DNA of 64,000 nt from Pseudomonas sp. ICMP22404 (GTDB lineage Bacteria > Pseudomonadota > Gammaproteobacteria > Pseudomonadales > Pseudomonadaceae): the NCBI RefSeq assembly GCF_006227205.1, contig NZ_VCNG01000004.1, forward strand, positions 372,001-436,000. Reading direction: 5' to 3'. Of the stretch, positions 52,019-63,222 are shown piece after piece (the first letter of the stretch is position 1; each line of letters begins with the position of its first letter). Both the position numbers and the translations under genes were made by a program. A model generated the notes under the pieces. It worked only from the letters and a program-made list of their open reading frames with translations, was not told where the DNA came from and ran no database searches.

Positions 52019-52516
52019 GTGGCAGGGTGGTGGGTCTGTTGGCCTTGATGTTGGATGGGCCGGCGTCATCGCGGGCAAGCCAGGCTCCCACAGGGTTTGG
52101 TGGTGTGTCTGGGGTTGTGGGCCGCGCAATCCGGTGTGGGAGCGAGCCTGCTCGCGATGGCGGTGGGTCTGTTGGTCTTGGTGCTGGATGGGCTGATGTC
52201 ATCGCGGGCAAGCCAGGCTCCCACAGGGCTTGGCGGTGTGCCTGAGGTTGTGGGCCGCGCAATCCGGTGTGGGAGCGAGCCTGCTCGCGATGGCGGTGGG
52301 TCTGTTGGCCTTGATGTTGGATGGGCCGGCGTCATCGCGAGCAGGCTCGCTCCCACAGGGTTTGGTGGTGTGTCTGGGGTTGTGGGCCGCGCAATCCGAT
52401 GTGGGAGCGAGCCTGCTCGCGATGGCGGTGGGTCTGTTGGCCTTGGTGTCGGATGGGCTGATGTCATCGCGGGCAAGCCCGGCTCCCACGGGGTTCGGTG
52501 GTGTGCCTGGAGGTTG
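52019..52516. repeat. Second tandem REPIN array, about 4 units of 132-133 bp
   Basis: Left REP arms at 52136, 52269 and 52401 (period 133 and 132 bp); right arms end near 52092, 52225, 52359 and 52491. The linker (TGTGGGCCGCGCAATCCG) is copied too and is unrelated to the linker of the array at 29395, yet the period is the same. Some right arms belong to the GGGCAAGCC family, others to GAGCAGGCTC. It fills the gap after the lipoprotein hydrolase. Confidence 0.9.
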
Positions 52517-52535
52517 TGGACTTCTTTTCATGGCT

Positions 52536-52563
52536 CAAAAAAAACGGCACCTTTCGGTGCCGT
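52536..52563 (-). terminator. Rho-independent terminator of the glp operon
   Basis: On the minus strand an 8-bp stem (ACGGCACC with GGTGCCGT, 52544-52563) is followed by a run of T (A run at 52536-52543 on the plus strand). It lies 19 bp after the glpV stop. Confidence 0.9.
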
Positions 52564-52581
52564 TCATTTATTGCAGGGCGC

Positions 52582-54324
52582 TTACTTGCGGGCTGCTTCC
52601 CACGATTTCAGCAGTTCGGCGTAGCTCACGGTTTCGCCTTTAGGCTTCTCGTTCGCCAGTTTCGGCTTCGGTGCACCTGGTTGGTCGAACCAGTACTGCG
52701 CGTCGCGTTCCGGGTTCATTTTCGGCGCGCAGGTGGCCTGGGCCTTGGAGCGTTCCAGACGGGTCATGATCGCGTCCTGATCCTTCGCCAGGCCGTCGAG
52801 TGCCTGCTGCGGAGTCTTCTCGCCGCTGGCCGCTTCGGCGATGTGGCTCCACCACAGCTGCGCCAGACGCGGATAGTCCGGCACGTTGGTCCCGGTCGGG
52901 GTCCACTGCACGCGGGCCGGGCTGCGGTAGAACTCCACCAGGCCACCCAGTTTCGGCGCCAGGTCGGTCATCGCCTGCGAGTTGATGTCCGACTCACGAA
53001 TCGGCGTCAGGCCGACGATGGTTTTCTTCAGCGACACAGTTTTCGACGTCACGAACTGCGCGTACAGCCAGGCCGCGAGTTTCTGCTTCTCAGGCGTGGA
53101 CTTCATGAAGGTCCAGGAACCCACGTCCTGATACCCCAGCTTCATGCCCTGTTCCCAGTACGGACCGCGCGGCGACGGAGCCATGCGCCACTTCGGCGTG
53201 CCGTCCGCGTTGACCACGGGCAGGCCTGGCTTGGTCATGTCCGCGGTGAACGCGGTGTACCAGAAAATCTGCTGGGCGATGTTGCCTTGGGCCGGCACCG
53301 GGCCGGACTCGGAGAAGGTCATGCCCGCCGCTTCCGGTGGCGCGTACTTCTTCAGCCAATCCACGTATTTGGTGGTGGCGAACACGGCCGCAGGACCATT
53401 GGTATCACCGCCACGGGTCACGCTGGAACCGACCGGATGGCAGTCCTCGACGCGGATGCCCCACTCGTCCACCGGCAAGCCGTTGGGCAGGCCTTTGTCG
53501 CCGCCACCAGCCATGGAGAACCAGGCATCGGTGAAGCGCCAGCCCAGGGACGGGTCTTTCTTGCCGTAGTCCATGTGGCCATAGACGCGCTTGCCGTCGA
53601 TCTCCTTGACGTCTTCGGAGAAGAACTTGGCGATGTCTTCATAGGCCGACCAGTTCACCGGTACGCCCAGCTCGTAGCCGTACTTCTCCTTGAACTTGGC
53701 CTTCAGGTCCGGACGTTCGAACCAGTCGGCGCGGAACCAGTAGAGGTTGGCGAATTGCTGGTCGGGCAGTTGATAGAGCTTGCCGTCCGGCGCGGTGGTG
53801 AACGACGTACCGATGAAGTCCTTGATGTCCAGGGTCGGCGAAGTGAAGTTCTTGCCCTCATTGGCCATCAGGTCAGTGATCGATTCGGTCTTGCCGTAGC
53901 GGAAGTGCGTACCGATGAGGTCCGAGTCGTTGACCCAGCCGTCATAGATATTCTTGTCCGACTGCATCACCGTCTGCATCTTTTCCACCACGTCGCCTTC
54001 TTGCAGCAGGTCGTGGGTCAACTGGATCCCGGTGATTTCGGTGAAGGCCTTGGCCAGTACCTTGGACTCGTATTCGTGGGTGGTGAGGGTTTCCGACACC
54101 ACGTTGATCTTCATGCCACGAAACGGCTCGGCGGCCTTGATGAACCACTTGAGTTCTTCGAGCTGCTGCTCGGCTGTCAAGGTTGACGGCTTGAATTCAC
54201 TGCCGATCCATTTTTTAGCGGCGTCTTCATAGGCGTCAGCCCAGGCCACAGCGCTCAACCCGCTGAGTGCCAGTGCGGCTGCCAATGAAACGCTATGTCG
54301 CAGCTTATTGTTTTTATTGAACAT
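52582..54324 (-). CDS. glpV: ABC transporter substrate-binding protein, GlpV-like
   Basis: A 580-residue periplasmic binding protein with signal peptide (ending SAVAWA), longer than most sugar-binding proteins and typical of the glycerol-type GlpV group. Segments such as MKINVVSETLTTHEYESKV, WFRADWFERPDLKAKFKEKY and GGDTNGPAAVFATTKYVDWL fit the extracellular solute-binding family 1 fold. It is the last gene of glpSTPQUV, the order known for the Rhizobium glycerol transporter, with a strong terminator after it. Glycerol is the best guess; another small polyol is possible. Confidence 0.87.
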   Translation of the reverse strand: MFNKNNKLRHSVSLAAALALSGLSAVAWADAYEDAAKKWIGSEFKPSTLTAEQQLEELKWFIKAAEPFRGMKINVVSETLTTHEYESKVLAKAFTEITGIQLTHDLLQEGDVVEKMQTVMQSDKNIYDGWVNDSDLIGTHFRYGKTESITDLMANEGKNFTSPTLDIKDFIGTSFTTAPDGKLYQLPDQQFANLYWFRADWFERPDLKAKFKEKYGYELGVPVNWSAYEDIAKFFSEDVKEIDGKRVYGHMDYGKKDPSLGWRFTDAWFSMAGGGDKGLPNGLPVDEWGIRVEDCHPVGSSVTRGGDTNGPAAVFATTKYVDWLKKYAPPEAAGMTFSESGPVPAQGNIAQQIFWYTAFTADMTKPGLPVVNADGTPKWRMAPSPRGPYWEQGMKLGYQDVGSWTFMKSTPEKQKLAAWLYAQFVTSKTVSLKKTIVGLTPIRESDINSQAMTDLAPKLGGLVEFYRSPARVQWTPTGTNVPDYPRLAQLWWSHIAEAASGEKTPQQALDGLAKDQDAIMTRLERSKAQATCAPKMNPERDAQYWFDQPGAPKPKLANEKPKGETVSYAELLKSWEAARK

Positions 54325-54372
54325 AGAGACCTCCTGTTTGGGTTTAAGAGCCTGATCGTCGAATATGCGCGA

Positions 54373-54645
54373 CTAGCCCCACCGCATCACTGCCAACAGC
54401 CACACCCAAGACAACGCGAACGCTATCCAGATGCTCCAGTCGGTGGCGCCGATTACCAGCAGATGCAGGTAGGCGCTACCGAGAAGACCGATAAACAACC
54501 GATCGCCACGGGTCGTGGTAATCGGCAGGAAACCACGCCGAGGGATGCTCGGCGAACGCAACTCCCAAGTGGTCATGCCTACCAGGAACAAGGCGATAAC
54601 CCCAAAAAATACCGCCGTGGGGACGGTCCAGTTCATCCATTCCAT
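54373..54645 (-). CDS. glpU: Small membrane protein GlpU (DUF2160)
   Basis: A 90-residue protein with about three membrane helices (AVFFGVIALFLVGMTTWEL; RLFIGLLGSAYLHLLVIGA; WIAFALSWVWLLAVMRWG). It matches DUF2160, found between the permease and binding-protein genes of this transporter type. GAGGAG lies 6 bases before the ATG at 54645. Its role is unknown; being conserved in this position it may be an accessory subunit. Confidence 0.85.
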   Translation of the reverse strand: MEWMNWTVPTAVFFGVIALFLVGMTTWELRSPSIPRRGFLPITTTRGDRLFIGLLGSAYLHLLVIGATDWSIWIAFALSWVWLLAVMRWG

Positions 54646-54655
54646 CATCGACTCC

Positions 54656-55456
<801 letters not shown>

Positions 55457-55466
55457 CGTGCAGGCC

Positions 55467-56329
55467 TCAACGGTTGGCGTCGGAGTGAGTCATGGCGGTG
55501 TAGAACAGCCACGACACCAACAGAATGATCAGGAAGTACACCAGGGAAAACGCGGCCGCCGGCCCCAGGTCGAATTGACCGATGGCCATCTGCGTCAGGG
55601 TCTGGCTCAGGAACGTGGTGGCGTTACCCGGCCCGCCACCGGTGAGCACGAACGGTTCGGTGTAGATCATGAAACTGTCCATGAAGCGCAGCATCACCGC
55701 GATCAGCAGCACGCTCTTCATCTTCGGCAACTGAATGTGCCGGAACACCGCCCAGTTGGACGCCCGATCGATCCGTGCCGCCTGGTAGTACACATCCGGG
55801 ATCGCCCGCAGCCCGGAGTAGCACAGCAGCGCCACCAGCGAGGTCCAGTGCCAGACGTCCATCACCAGCACCGTCACCCAGGCGTCCATGGTGTTGGCCG
55901 CATAGTTGTAATTGATGCCCAGGGCGTTGAGGGTCGATCCGAGCAGACCAATGTCGGCGCGGCCGAAAATCTGCCAGATGGTGCCGACCACGTTCCATGG
56001 GATCAGCAGCGGAATCGCCAGGATGATCAACACCAAGGACGACCATTTGCCCTTGGTCGGCATGGTCAGGGCGATGGCGATGCCCAGGGGGATTTCGATC
56101 AACAGCACGCAGGCCGAATAGATGAACTGGCGCAGCAGCGAGTCGTGCAACCGTGGGTCCATCAGCACTTGCTTGTACCAGTCGGCACCGACGAAGTAGC
56201 GGCTGGACTGGTCGAAGATGTCCTGCACCGAATAGTTGACCACGGTCATCATCGGGATCACCGCACTGAAGGCCACCAGCAGGAACACCGGCAACACCAG
56301 CCACCAGGCCTTGTTGTTCTGCACCTTGT

Positions 56330-56333
<4 letters not shown>
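55467..56333 (-). CDS. glpP: ABC transporter permease, GlpP-like
   Basis: A 288-residue MalF/UgpA-type permease with six helices. The cytoplasmic coupling motif is in LRAIPDVYYQAARIDRAS (about residues 190-207). It overlaps the end of glpT by 4 bp. With GlpQ it forms the membrane channel of the transporter. Confidence 0.9.
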
Positions 56334-57438
<1,105 letters not shown>

Positions 57439-57439
<1 letters not shown>

Positions 57440-58533
57440 CAGGCAACCCTCGCAATACGCTGGCCCGGGGCCTGAACCAACTTGCCCTGGGCGTCGAAGA
57501 CAAACAGTTTGTGGGTCGGGATGTAGATGCGGATCGGCGCATCCACGTCGTACTCATGCACACCGGGCAGGTGCAGCACCAACAGGAAGTGTTCGTTGCG
57601 CACGTGCAGGAAGGTCTCCGAGCCACTGATCTCGGCCACCTCGACGGTCACCGCCAGTTCCAGGTCGTCGTCGTTGCTCGGCACCAGCGAGATGTGGCTG
57701 GGGCGCACACCGAAACGGAATTCCCCCTCGCCCACCGGGCGCAGGTCGACGTTTAGCGGGAAGTGCACGAAATTGGCGAAGCTCACTTCATTACCGGCAA
57801 TACGTCCCGGCATGAGGTTGATGGGGGGCTCGGAAAACAGCTCGGCGGCCAGCACGGTTTGCGGCTGGTGATAAACCGAGGCCGCCTTGCCGCTCTGGAT
57901 CACCCGGCCTTCATGCAGAATCGTGGTCGTGCCACCCAGGGCCAACGCTTCGTTGGGCTCGGTGGTGGCATAGACAGCAATGGTGTGGCGGGCCTGGAAC
58001 AGTTCGCGCATTTCCTGGCGAAGCTCTTCACGCAGCTTGTAGTCCAGGTTCACCAGCGGCTCGTCGAACAGGATCAGCTCGGCATCCTTGACCAGCGCGC
58101 GGGCCATGGCGGTCCGCTGCTGCTGACCACCGGAGAGCTCCAATGGATGGCGCTTCAAGAACTTTTCGATCCGCAGCATCTTCGCGGTTTCCAGCACCTT
58201 GCTCTGGATCACCTCGTTGGAGACACCGGCCTGGCGCAAGGGCGAGGCGATGTTTTCGAAAACGGTCATGGTCGGGTAGTTGATGAACTGCTGATAGACC
58301 ATCGACACGTTACGCAACCGCACCGGACGATTCGTCACGTCGACGCCGTTCATCAGGATGCGACCGCTGTCGGGCTTGTCCAGGCCGGCCATCAGGCGCA
58401 TGAGGCTGGTCTTGCCGGACAATGTGCGGCCCAACAGAACGTTGAAGGATCCGGGTTCGAAATTCAGGTTGGCATCGTCGATCCAGGTCTGGCCCTCGAC
58501 GGTGCGACAAATGTGCTCAAGCGTTAATGACAT
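57439..58533 (-). CDS. glpS: ABC transporter ATP-binding protein, GlpS-like
   Basis: A 364-residue MalK-type ATPase with Walker A GRTLSGKT (residues 35-42), an intact signature LSGGQQQR (133-140), Walker B LILFDEPLVNLD and a C-terminal TOBE/regulatory domain. It is the first gene of the operon, with the sigma-54-type promoter about 45 bp upstream. It should form a heterodimer with GlpT. Confidence 0.9.
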
Positions 58534-58578
58534 GGCTCGGCCTTTTTATTTTTGGGAGTCAAGCGACCGAAGGTTAAA

Positions 58579-58594
58579 AGCGAAAGCCGTGCCA
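58579..58594 (-). promoter_or_regulatory. Sigma-54 promoter of the glp operon
   Basis: On the minus strand TGGCACGGCTTTCGCT matches the -24/-12 consensus (TGGCACR-N4-TTGCW) except for one T to C change in the -12 part. Transcription would start near 58567, about 35 bp before the glpS ATG. Confidence 0.8.
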
Positions 58595-58649
58595 GAAATC
58601 TCATCCTGCTGAATTTATTGGGTTTTACTGATTTCCGTCGGAAAAATAC

Positions 58650-58741
58650 GTTCACGGATGAACACAAGTGAACAAGCAAAACTGAACAACTGAACAATTC
58701 GCCGGTTGACAATGAACAATTCTGAACAACAATGAATGAAC
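58650..58741. promoter_or_regulatory. TGAAC enhancer array upstream of the glp promoter
   Basis: TGAAC occurs at 58659, 58669, 58683, 58691, 58713, 58723 and 58737, often extended to TGAACAA, with one GTTCA at 58650. Two triplets show the same 10- and 14-bp steps (58659/58669/58683 and 58713/58723/58737). The array is 65-145 bp upstream of the -24 box, the usual place for activator sites. Confidence 0.65.
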
Positions 58742-58762
58742 GTTTTCTTGGGTTGGACGGTC

Positions 58763-58860
58763 TCCTGTGTGGGAGCGAGCCTGCTCGCGATAGCGGTCTA
58801 TCGGCAACATGGGTGCAGTTGATCCGACGCTATCGCGAGCGGGCTCGCTCCCACACAGGA
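58763..58860. repeat. REPIN between the enhancer array and the regulator gene
   Basis: Long arms TCCTGTGTGGGAGCGAGC and complement around about 35 bases, with CGCGATAGCG and CGCTATCGCG inside. It separates the divergent glp and regulator control regions. Confidence 0.85.
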
Positions 58861-58955
58861 TTTGCGTTCTACCTGGCAATCGGGGCTTGCCCCAGCACAA
58901 GGAGTCTGTGCGAAACTCACCACAACAATAAAAACAGCTTCTGCGAGAGTGTCCC

Positions 58956-60806
58956 ATGGCCGCACCAGCTCCTGCCTTGTCCCACGACGCCATCATCCAG
59001 GCCTCCTGGTCCCGCTGCCGTGCCTTCGGCCTGAATCACCAGAGCGCACCGACCTTCGACCCGTTGCCCGCCGAAGGCATCGCCCAGTTACTGGAAAGCC
59101 AGCATTCTCTGGTGCAGACCACCCACCAGGAAGTCCTGCCGTACTACGAGAACATCCTCAGCAACTCCAATTGCCTGATCATGCTGGCCGACAACCAGGG
59201 GCAGGTGCTGACCTCCTGGGGTACCCAGCGTTTCATCGAGCCGAAGCTGGCCCACGGCTTCAGCGCCGGAGCGAGCTGGATGGAGCGGTGCACCGGCACC
59301 AACGCCATTGGCACCGCATTGGCCTGCGAGCAGGCGGTGCACATTGAACACGATGAACACTTCCTCAAGGCCAACCGCTTCATGACCGGCTCCGCCGCAC
59401 CGATTTTCGATGCCGAGCGCAAGGTCATCGCGGTGCTGGACGTGTCCAGCGACAGCTACTTGCCGCCCTCCCACACCCTGGGCATGGTCAAGATGATGAG
59501 CCAGACCGTGGAGAACCGGCTGATCCTCAACCTGTTCCGCGGTGAACACTTTCAGCTGACCTTCAACACCGGATTGAACAACCTCGACAGCCAATGGGCC
59601 GGACTGCTGATTTTCGACGAGAGCGGCCAGATACTGTCCGCCAACCGCCGGGCCGACAACCTGCTGGGCCTGAGCCTGTCACGGGTCAGTATCGAAAGCC
59701 TGTTCAAGGTCTCGCTGCTGGAACTGCTGAACCAACCCGACGGCCTGCCGTTCTCCCTGCAAGCAGCCGGGCGCAATCGTTTCCAGTGCATGCTCAAGCG
59801 CCCGAACCAAGTGTCGATCAAGCCACGCGTCTTCACCGAACCGGCGCCCTCGCCCGCCCCTGCTTCCGCCGCCCACGTCATCAGTCTCAATACACTGCAC
59901 TTTGGTGACAGCCGCGTGGAAAAGGCCGTGCGCCAGGCCGAACGTTTGCTGGAAAAAGACATTCCGCTGTTGATCCACGGCGAGACCGGTGTCGGCAAGG
60001 AAGTGTTCGTCAAGGCCTTGCACCAAGCCAGCTCCCGCTGCAAGCAGCCGTTCATTGCGGTCAACTGCGCGGCCATTCCGGCCGAGCTGGTGGAATCGGA
60101 ATTGTTCGGTTACGAAAAAGGCGCTTTCACCGGCGCCAACCAGAAGGGCAGCATCGGCCTGATCCGCAAGGCCGACCGCGGCACGCTGTTCCTTGACGAG
60201 ATCGGCGACATGCCCCTGCCGACCCAGGCCCGCTTGCTGCGGGTATTGCAGGAGCGTTGCGTGCAACCGGTGGGCAGCGCCGAGCTGTTCCCGGTGGACA
60301 TCCGCATCATCTCCGCCACCAACCGCTCGCTGCGCGAACAGGTGCAACTGGGCCGTTTCCGCGAAGACCTGTACTACCGCATCGGCGGCCTGACCCTGGA
60401 ACTGCCGCCCCTGCGCGAGCGCAGCGACAAACAGGCACTGTTCAAACGCCTTTGGGAACATCATCGCGAGCCGACCCAATGGGCCGGCCTGAGCCGCGAG
60501 GTGCAGGAACTGTTCGAACGTCATCCGTGGCCGGGCAACCTGCGACAAGTCAGCAGCGTGCTGCAAGTGGCCTTGGCGATGGCCGAGGAACAGCCGATCC
60601 GCCCGGAACACCTGCCGGATGATTTCTTCGTGGACCTGGAGATGGACCCGGTGGACACACCGGAGCCGCTGTCGGTGGACTTGAACGATGCCGAAGACCT
60701 GAACCGCCAATTGCAGGCGGTGGGCGGCAACATCTCGCACCTGGCCCGTCGGCTCGGGGTCAGCCGCAATACCTTGTACAAACGTCTGCGGCAGCTTGAA
60801 AACTGA
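58956..60806 (+). CDS. Sigma-54-dependent activator, AcoR/DhaR family
   Basis: A 616-residue enhancer-binding protein. An N-terminal sensory part has a GAF-like domain (about 70-200, SWMERCTGTNAIGTAL) and a PAS-like segment (about 205-300). The AAA+ domain has Walker A GETGVGKE (342-349), the sigma-54 contact motif GAFTGA (389-394) and Walker B LFLDEIGDMPL. A Fis-type helix-turn-helix ends the protein (VGGNISHLARRLGVSRNTLY). Its divergent position and the sigma-54 promoter plus TGAAC array make it the likely activator of glpSTPQUV, sensing glycerol or a derivative. Confidence 0.92.
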   Translation: MAAPAPALSHDAIIQASWSRCRAFGLNHQSAPTFDPLPAEGIAQLLESQHSLVQTTHQEVLPYYENILSNSNCLIMLADNQGQVLTSWGTQRFIEPKLAHGFSAGASWMERCTGTNAIGTALACEQAVHIEHDEHFLKANRFMTGSAAPIFDAERKVIAVLDVSSDSYLPPSHTLGMVKMMSQTVENRLILNLFRGEHFQLTFNTGLNNLDSQWAGLLIFDESGQILSANRRADNLLGLSLSRVSIESLFKVSLLELLNQPDGLPFSLQAAGRNRFQCMLKRPNQVSIKPRVFTEPAPSPAPASAAHVISLNTLHFGDSRVEKAVRQAERLLEKDIPLLIHGETGVGKEVFVKALHQASSRCKQPFIAVNCAAIPAELVESELFGYEKGAFTGANQKGSIGLIRKADRGTLFLDEIGDMPLPTQARLLRVLQERCVQPVGSAELFPVDIRIISATNRSLREQVQLGRFREDLYYRIGGLTLELPPLRERSDKQALFKRLWEHHREPTQWAGLSREVQELFERHPWPGNLRQVSSVLQVALAMAEEQPIRPEHLPDDFFVDLEMDPVDTPEPLSVDLNDAEDLNRQLQAVGGNISHLARRLGVSRNTLYKRLRQLEN

Positions 60807-60807
60807 G

Positions 60808-60839
60808 GGCGTAGCAGCCTGCCAACAGGCCGCTACGCC
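60808..60839. terminator. Hairpin between convergent regulator and CigR-like genes
   Basis: GGCGTAGC-A-GCCTG and CAGGC-C-GCTACGCC form a long stem with a CCAA loop, starting 1 bp after the regulator stop and ending 15 bp before the CigR-like stop. There is no T run; a bidirectional end of transcription is likely. Confidence 0.6.
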
Positions 60840-60854
60840 GGGTTCAACCGAGCC

Positions 60855-61361
60855 TCAATCGAACGCACCGTTCAGCACTTCGTAAATGATGCCACTGGCA
60901 ATCGCCACCAGGATCAGGTCCGTGCCCACCTGCCGCCACTCGTAGCCATCGTAGTGCGGCAACCGTCCCAACAGGCGCCCGTCCAGCTTCTTGGCGATAC
61001 CCGGCGGCATCGGTTTGCCCCGAGCGAGGTTTTTCTGGATGCCCGGCGGCAGCGCCGGACCCGGGCTCCAATAATCACGGTAACCGCCGATCACACCGAT
61101 GACACCGCCCCGGTCGATGCTCGGGCCGTTGTGCCAGTCGCCGCCACCGCCACCGCCGTGAGCGTTGCCCTTGCCACCCTGGTTACCAGAGTTGCCTTGA
61201 CCGCCCTTGTTGCCTTGCCCTCCTTTGCCCTGTCCGTGACCCGGCCCCTGGTCGAACTGAGCATTTCCCTTGCCGTTACCCGGATCCGCAACGACCATTT
61301 CAGGCCCCGCCACCAAGGCGAAGCAAGTCACCACTGCAATCAACGAGCGCGATTTGAACAT
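60855..61361 (-). CDS. CigR/RcnB-like exported protein
   Basis: About 168 residues: signal peptide (MFKSRSLIAVVTCFALVAG, cleavage near VVADP), a Gly/Asn/Gln-rich disordered stretch with repeated GNxGGQG units, then a conserved C-terminal domain with PPGIQKNLARGKPMPPGIAKKL and a final hydrophobic helix (TDLILVAIASGIIYEVL). The paired PPGI-x-(K/N)L motifs are typical of proteins named CigR or RcnB-like; CigR of Salmonella is an anti-virulence factor, but a function in Pseudomonas is not established. The start may be off by a base in my count. Confidence 0.75.
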   Translation of the reverse strand: MFKSRSLIAVVTCFALVAGPEMVVADPGNGKGNAQFDQGPGHGQGKGGQGNKGGQGNSGNQGGKGNAHGGGGGGDWHNGPSIDRGGVIGVIGGYRDYWSPGPALPPGIQKNLARGKPMPPGIAKKLDGRLLGRLPHYDGYEWRQVGTDLILVAIASGIIYEVLNGAFD

Positions 61362-61477
61362 GATGGCTCTCACTAAAAAAGGGAAGATCCCTGCACATAG
61401 GGACGCATAGGATGATATTAGTTCCACATCGCGTCCCCCGCCGCTAACGGACCTGACAAACGCTATCAAGGAGTTCC

Positions 61478-62689
61478 ATGCGCAAGGATTACCTGGCCTT
61501 CTTCAGCTCATTGTTCCTCTCCCGACTGGCCGACCAGATCCTGCTGTTCATCGTCCCGTTGATCGTGTTCCAGACCACCAACAGCGTCTCCTGGGCGGGC
61601 CTGGCCTTCTTCGTCGAATCCCTGCCGCGCTATTTGTCATTTCCGATCTGCGGCGCGTTGTGCGACAAGTTCCCGCCCATCCGTATCCTGCACATCAGCC
61701 AGGTCTACCGCGCCGTGGCGTGCATCGCCGCCACGGCGCTCTACGGGATCTTTGGCGGCCTCTACTGGATCATCGCCCTCTCGGCCTTGTGCGGCGTGCT
61801 GACCACCCAAGGCATCATGGCCCGCGAAGTCGTGCTGCCTTACATCTTCAAGCACTACACCTATACCAAGACCCTGTCCTACTCGCAGATCGCCGACCAG
61901 AGCGGACTGGTGCTGGGTCCATTGATCGCTGCGCTGATGCTGGAAGTATGGGCGTGGCATTGGGTAGTACTGGCGATTGCCGCGCTGTTCCTGCTGGCGG
62001 ACCTGGCCATGCGGTACTGGCAGCGCACCAGCTCGGTCACCCTGGAAACGTTCGAGCAACATCACGATCTCTGGCTGAACCCGCTACGCATCGCTTTCAG
62101 CCATATCCGCAACCTGACGGAACTGAAGAAGATCATCAGCCTGGCGATCGGCGTCAATCTGATCATAGGCGTCACCCTGGCCACTTCGGCGGCCATGGTC
62201 ATCGGCCAGTACAGCGCCGGCAAGGACTATTACGCCGGGTTGCAGGCCGCTGGCGCCGTGACCACCATCGTCATCCTGTTCCTCCTGGCACGGGTCTCGC
62301 TGCCCTTGAAATGGCTGGGTGCCCTGTCGTACACATTGATCGCCACAGGCGCTTTCATCACCGCCCTCAGTCCAAACGCCTGGGGTTACGTGGTGGGTTT
62401 CCTTCTGGTCGTCGGCTTCGACAAAATGTTCAACGTCTACATGCGCAGCATTCGCCAGCAAGTCATCCCGCCCCAGGACTTCGGCAAGACCGTCGGCGTT
62501 ATCACGTTGCTCAACAACCTGTCACAACCGCTGGCGGGCCTATTGGTCGCGCTGCTGGCCGCGCCGATCGGATTGCAAAAGGTGATTCTGCTGCTGGCGT
62601 TGGCGACCGGCCTGATCGGCCTCGGGGTGATGGTGGCCTATCGAAGCCCGAGGCCTCGATCAACACGCATCGGCGCGGATACCGACTGA
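61478..62689 (+). CDS. MFS transporter
   Basis: A 403-residue major facilitator with about 12 helices, of the enterobactin-exporter-like (EntS/MFS_3) type: SLFLSRLADQILLFIVPLIVF at helix 1 and SFPICGALCDKFPPIRILHISQ as the motif A region. CAAGGAG precedes the ATG. No siderophore or resistance gene is adjacent, so the substrate is unknown. It is divergent from the CigR-like gene. Confidence 0.88.
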   Translation: MRKDYLAFFSSLFLSRLADQILLFIVPLIVFQTTNSVSWAGLAFFVESLPRYLSFPICGALCDKFPPIRILHISQVYRAVACIAATALYGIFGGLYWIIALSALCGVLTTQGIMAREVVLPYIFKHYTYTKTLSYSQIADQSGLVLGPLIAALMLEVWAWHWVVLAIAALFLLADLAMRYWQRTSSVTLETFEQHHDLWLNPLRIAFSHIRNLTELKKIISLAIGVNLIIGVTLATSAAMVIGQYSAGKDYYAGLQAAGAVTTIVILFLLARVSLPLKWLGALSYTLIATGAFITALSPNAWGYVVGFLLVVGFDKMFNVYMRSIRQQVIPPQDFGKTVGVITLLNNLSQPLAGLLVALLAAPIGLQKVILLLALATGLIGLGVMVAYRSPRPRSTRIGADTD

Positions 62690-62840
62690 GAAATGTCACG
62701 CAATAAGGGCGGCGTTCACCTCGACTGGCACCGCCGGGGTATCAGCCCGTTGCGATGACGTGTAATGCATTATTAATGACTTATTGTTGAGGCATGGTTG
62801 GAACGTCACTGGCGTCCGACTCTCCATTCGTCGCCTGTAG

Positions 62841-62868
62841 GACGTGGCCGGCCCTGCCGGGCCACGTC
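62841..62868. other. Stable hairpin in the MFS-small protein gap
   Basis: GACGTGGCC and GGCCACGTC form a 9-bp perfect stem, extended inside by GGC and GCC. It is 150 bp after the MFS stop and 100 bp before the small gene; no T run follows. The rest of 62690-62966 shows no feature I can name. Confidence 0.5.
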
Positions 62869-62966
62869 TGGCTTAGGGTTTGCAGCAATTGCCGTAGCCG
62901 CCAGGAAGACGACATTCTGACGCTGCGGCAACTCAATCACGCTTGGTCAGCCACCGGAGATGTACC

Positions 62967-63173
62967 GTGTCAACTCTCAATGAAATCGCAGCGAACCACG
63001 CGAGAATGGCAAAGGCAAAGGAAGAGGAATTGATACGGCTGAGTGCACTTCACGTTCAAGTAGTCGGCAGTTTTGAAATTACGCCGATTGAGGCGAAGCA
63101 ACAGATGCCGCTGCACTTCATGGCTGGCGTACAGGAACATTCATTCGGGGAGACCGCAGCCCTGAGCTTCTGA
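62967..63173 (+). CDS. Small protein of unknown function, 68 residues
   Basis: Starts at GTG 62967 (MSTLNEIAANHARMAKAKEEE), with GGAG 8 bases upstream; a longer in-frame ATG start at 62943 lacks a ribosome site. The first half is a charged helix, the second half mixed (VVGSFEITPIEAKQQMPLHF). No signal or membrane segment. A terminator follows at 63192. I do not recognise the family; ribosome site, codon usage and terminator support it as real. Confidence 0.6.
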   Translation: MSTLNEIAANHARMAKAKEEELIRLSALHVQVVGSFEITPIEAKQQMPLHFMAGVQEHSFGETAALSF

Positions 63174-63191
63174 CCTGAGTGACATTAATTT

Positions 63192-63215
63192 ATCGCCCGC
63201 CTGTAAGCGGGCGAT
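63192..63215. terminator. Bidirectional terminator
   Basis: ATCGCCCGC and GCGGGCGAT form a 9-bp perfect stem with a CTGTAA loop, flanked by AT-rich sequence on both sides, between the convergent small gene and azlD. Confidence 0.8.
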
Positions 63216-63222
63216 TTGCATC

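Noticed and set aside
52055..52643. Open frames reading through the second REPIN array
   Set aside because: They owe their length to the repeat, have no ribosome site and resemble REP-derived peptides (ASLLAMAVG repeats).
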